Positions 63,285-64,000 of a stretch of DNA of 64,000 nucleotides are shown piece by piece. The position numbers were made by a program, and so were the translations under genes. Numbering within the stretch: the first letter of the stretch is position 1; every line of letters starts with the position of its first letter. Source of the stretch: Pseudomonas sp. Irchel 3A7 (GTDB taxonomy: Bacteria > Pseudomonadota > Gammaproteobacteria > Pseudomonadales > Pseudomonadaceae); the NCBI RefSeq assembly GCF_900187565.1, contig NZ_FYED01000017.1, positions 62,001 to 126,000 on the forward strand, given 5' to 3'. The notes beneath the pieces were generated by a model that was not told the DNA's origin, searched no databases, and saw only the letters and a program-made list of their open reading frames with translations.

Positions 63285-64000
63285 ATGCTGGAAAGGCTGT
63301 TTCAACTCAAGGCACACAACACCAACGTACGCACCGAGATTCTGGCGGGCGTCACGACCTTTTTGGCCATGGCCTACATTCTGTTCGTCAACCCGAGCAT
63401 CCTCGGCGAGACCGGCATGGACAAGGGTGCGGTGTTCGTCGCCACCTGTCTGGCAGCCGCCATCGGCTCCGCGACCATGGGCCTGATCGCCAACTATCCG
63501 ATCGCCCTCGCACCGGGCATGGGCCTGAACGCCTTCTTTACCTACACCGTGGTCCTGCACATGGGCCACACCTGGCAAGTGGCGCTGGGTGCGGTGTTCA
63601 TCTCCGCCGTGTGTTTCTTCCTGTTGTCGATCTTCCGCATCCGTGAATGGATCATCAACAGCATCCCGCTGCCGCTACGTTCGGCGATCGCCGCCGGTAT
63701 CGGCCTGTTCCTGGCGCTGATTGCCCTGCACAACGCGGGCATCGTGGTCAGCAACCCGGCGACCATGGTCGGCCTCGGTGACCTGAAACAACCGGCTCCG
63801 ATCCTCGCCACCCTCGGTTTTGCCCTGATCGTCGCCCTCGAAGCGCTTGCCGTACGCGGTGCGGTGCTGATCGGCATTCTGGCCGTGACCATCGTGTCGA
63901 TCCTGATGGGCTTCACCCCGTTCGGCGGCGTGACCTCGATGCCTCCTTCGCTGGCGCCGACCTTCCTGCAACTCGACATCAAGGGCGCACTGGACATCGG
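63285..64000 (+). CDS. NCS2 purine permease, AzgA/AdeQ type (5' part)
   Basis: The first 238 codons of a nucleobase:cation symporter. It starts MLERLFQLKAHNTNVRTEIL; TTFLAMAYILFVNPSIL and PIALAPGMGLNAFFTY are signatures of the AzgA-like branch, which carries adenine, guanine or hypoxanthine. About seven helices are visible. ATG 63285 follows GGGGAG. The gene runs off the right edge. Confidence 0.92.
   Translation, partial: MLERLFQLKAHNTNVRTEILAGVTTFLAMAYILFVNPSILGETGMDKGAVFVATCLAAAIGSATMGLIANYPIALAPGMGLNAFFTYTVVLHMGHTWQVALGAVFISAVCFFLLSIFRIREWIINSIPLPLRSAIAAGIGLFLALIALHNAGIVVSNPATMVGLGDLKQPAPILATLGFALIVALEALAVRGAVLIGILAVTIVSILMGFTPFGGVTSMPPSLAPTFLQLDIKGALDI

Overview
The window is a high-GC gammaproteobacterial chromosome segment. 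Gene content and order point to a fluorescent Pseudomonas of the P. fluorescens group. The order clpB-pgeF-rluD / bamD-pilS-pilR / minor pilins / ispH-fkpB-lspA-ileS-ribF-murJ / rpsT / proB-obg-rpmA-rplU / ispB / fklB / Lon-like protease / gdhA / ettA / morA-glyA / cobW-ybdD-cstA / PilZ / radA / mscL / fpr / rlmG follows, from memory, P. aeruginosa PAO1 from about PA4542 to PA4627. Twelve paired REP palindromes with the core GCGAGCAGGCTCGC sit only between genes, as is typical of P. fluorescens-type genomes. No rRNA, tRNA, CRISPR array, insertion sequence or prophage was seen.

Layout. 1-4.3 kb: clpB (5' part, behind a sigma-32 promoter), the overlapping pair rluD-pgeF, and divergent bamD. 4.4-12.5 kb: type IV pilus regulation (pilS-pilR) and a minor-pilin operon fimU-pilV-pilW-pilX-[148-aa gene]-pilE with a divergent fimT; a full-length pilY1 is absent. 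12.5-25.6 kb: housekeeping genes for isoprenoids (ispH, ispB), lipoprotein processing (lspA), tRNA charging (ileS), flavins (ribF), the lipid II flippase (murJ), ribosomal proteins S20, L27 and L21, Obg and ProB. 25.8-37.4 kb: small conserved pseudomonad proteins (one behind a Fur-box-like site), an FKBP, a Lon-like protease, lipoproteins, a DUF3015/DUF4105 pair and a Gre-family factor. 37.4-46.3 kb: gdhA, ettA, the c-di-GMP protein MorA and glyA. 46.5-47.7 kb: an A/T-rich insertion with two tandem paralogous genes of unknown function. 47.8-54.3 kb: CobW-type GTPase, YbdD-CstA, a PilZ protein, RadA, MscL. 54.3-57.5 kb: Fpr, a frameshifted LuxR-type regulator, RlmG. 57.5-60.3 kb: cyanide-insensitive oxidase operon cioA-cioB plus a 55-codon gene, with an ANR-type site upstream. 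60.7-64 kb: an MFS exporter, a DJ-1-like protein lacking its catalytic Cys, a secreted DUF4879-like protein cut short by a 15-bp duplication, and the 5' part of an NCS2 permease.

Most of the window is core genome. The candidates for something undescribed are the 46.5-47.7 kb paralog pair, the 148-aa protein in the PilY1 position, and the altered LuxR, DJ-1 and DUF4879 genes near the right end. Assignments rest on reading translated sequence and remembered families; no search was run.
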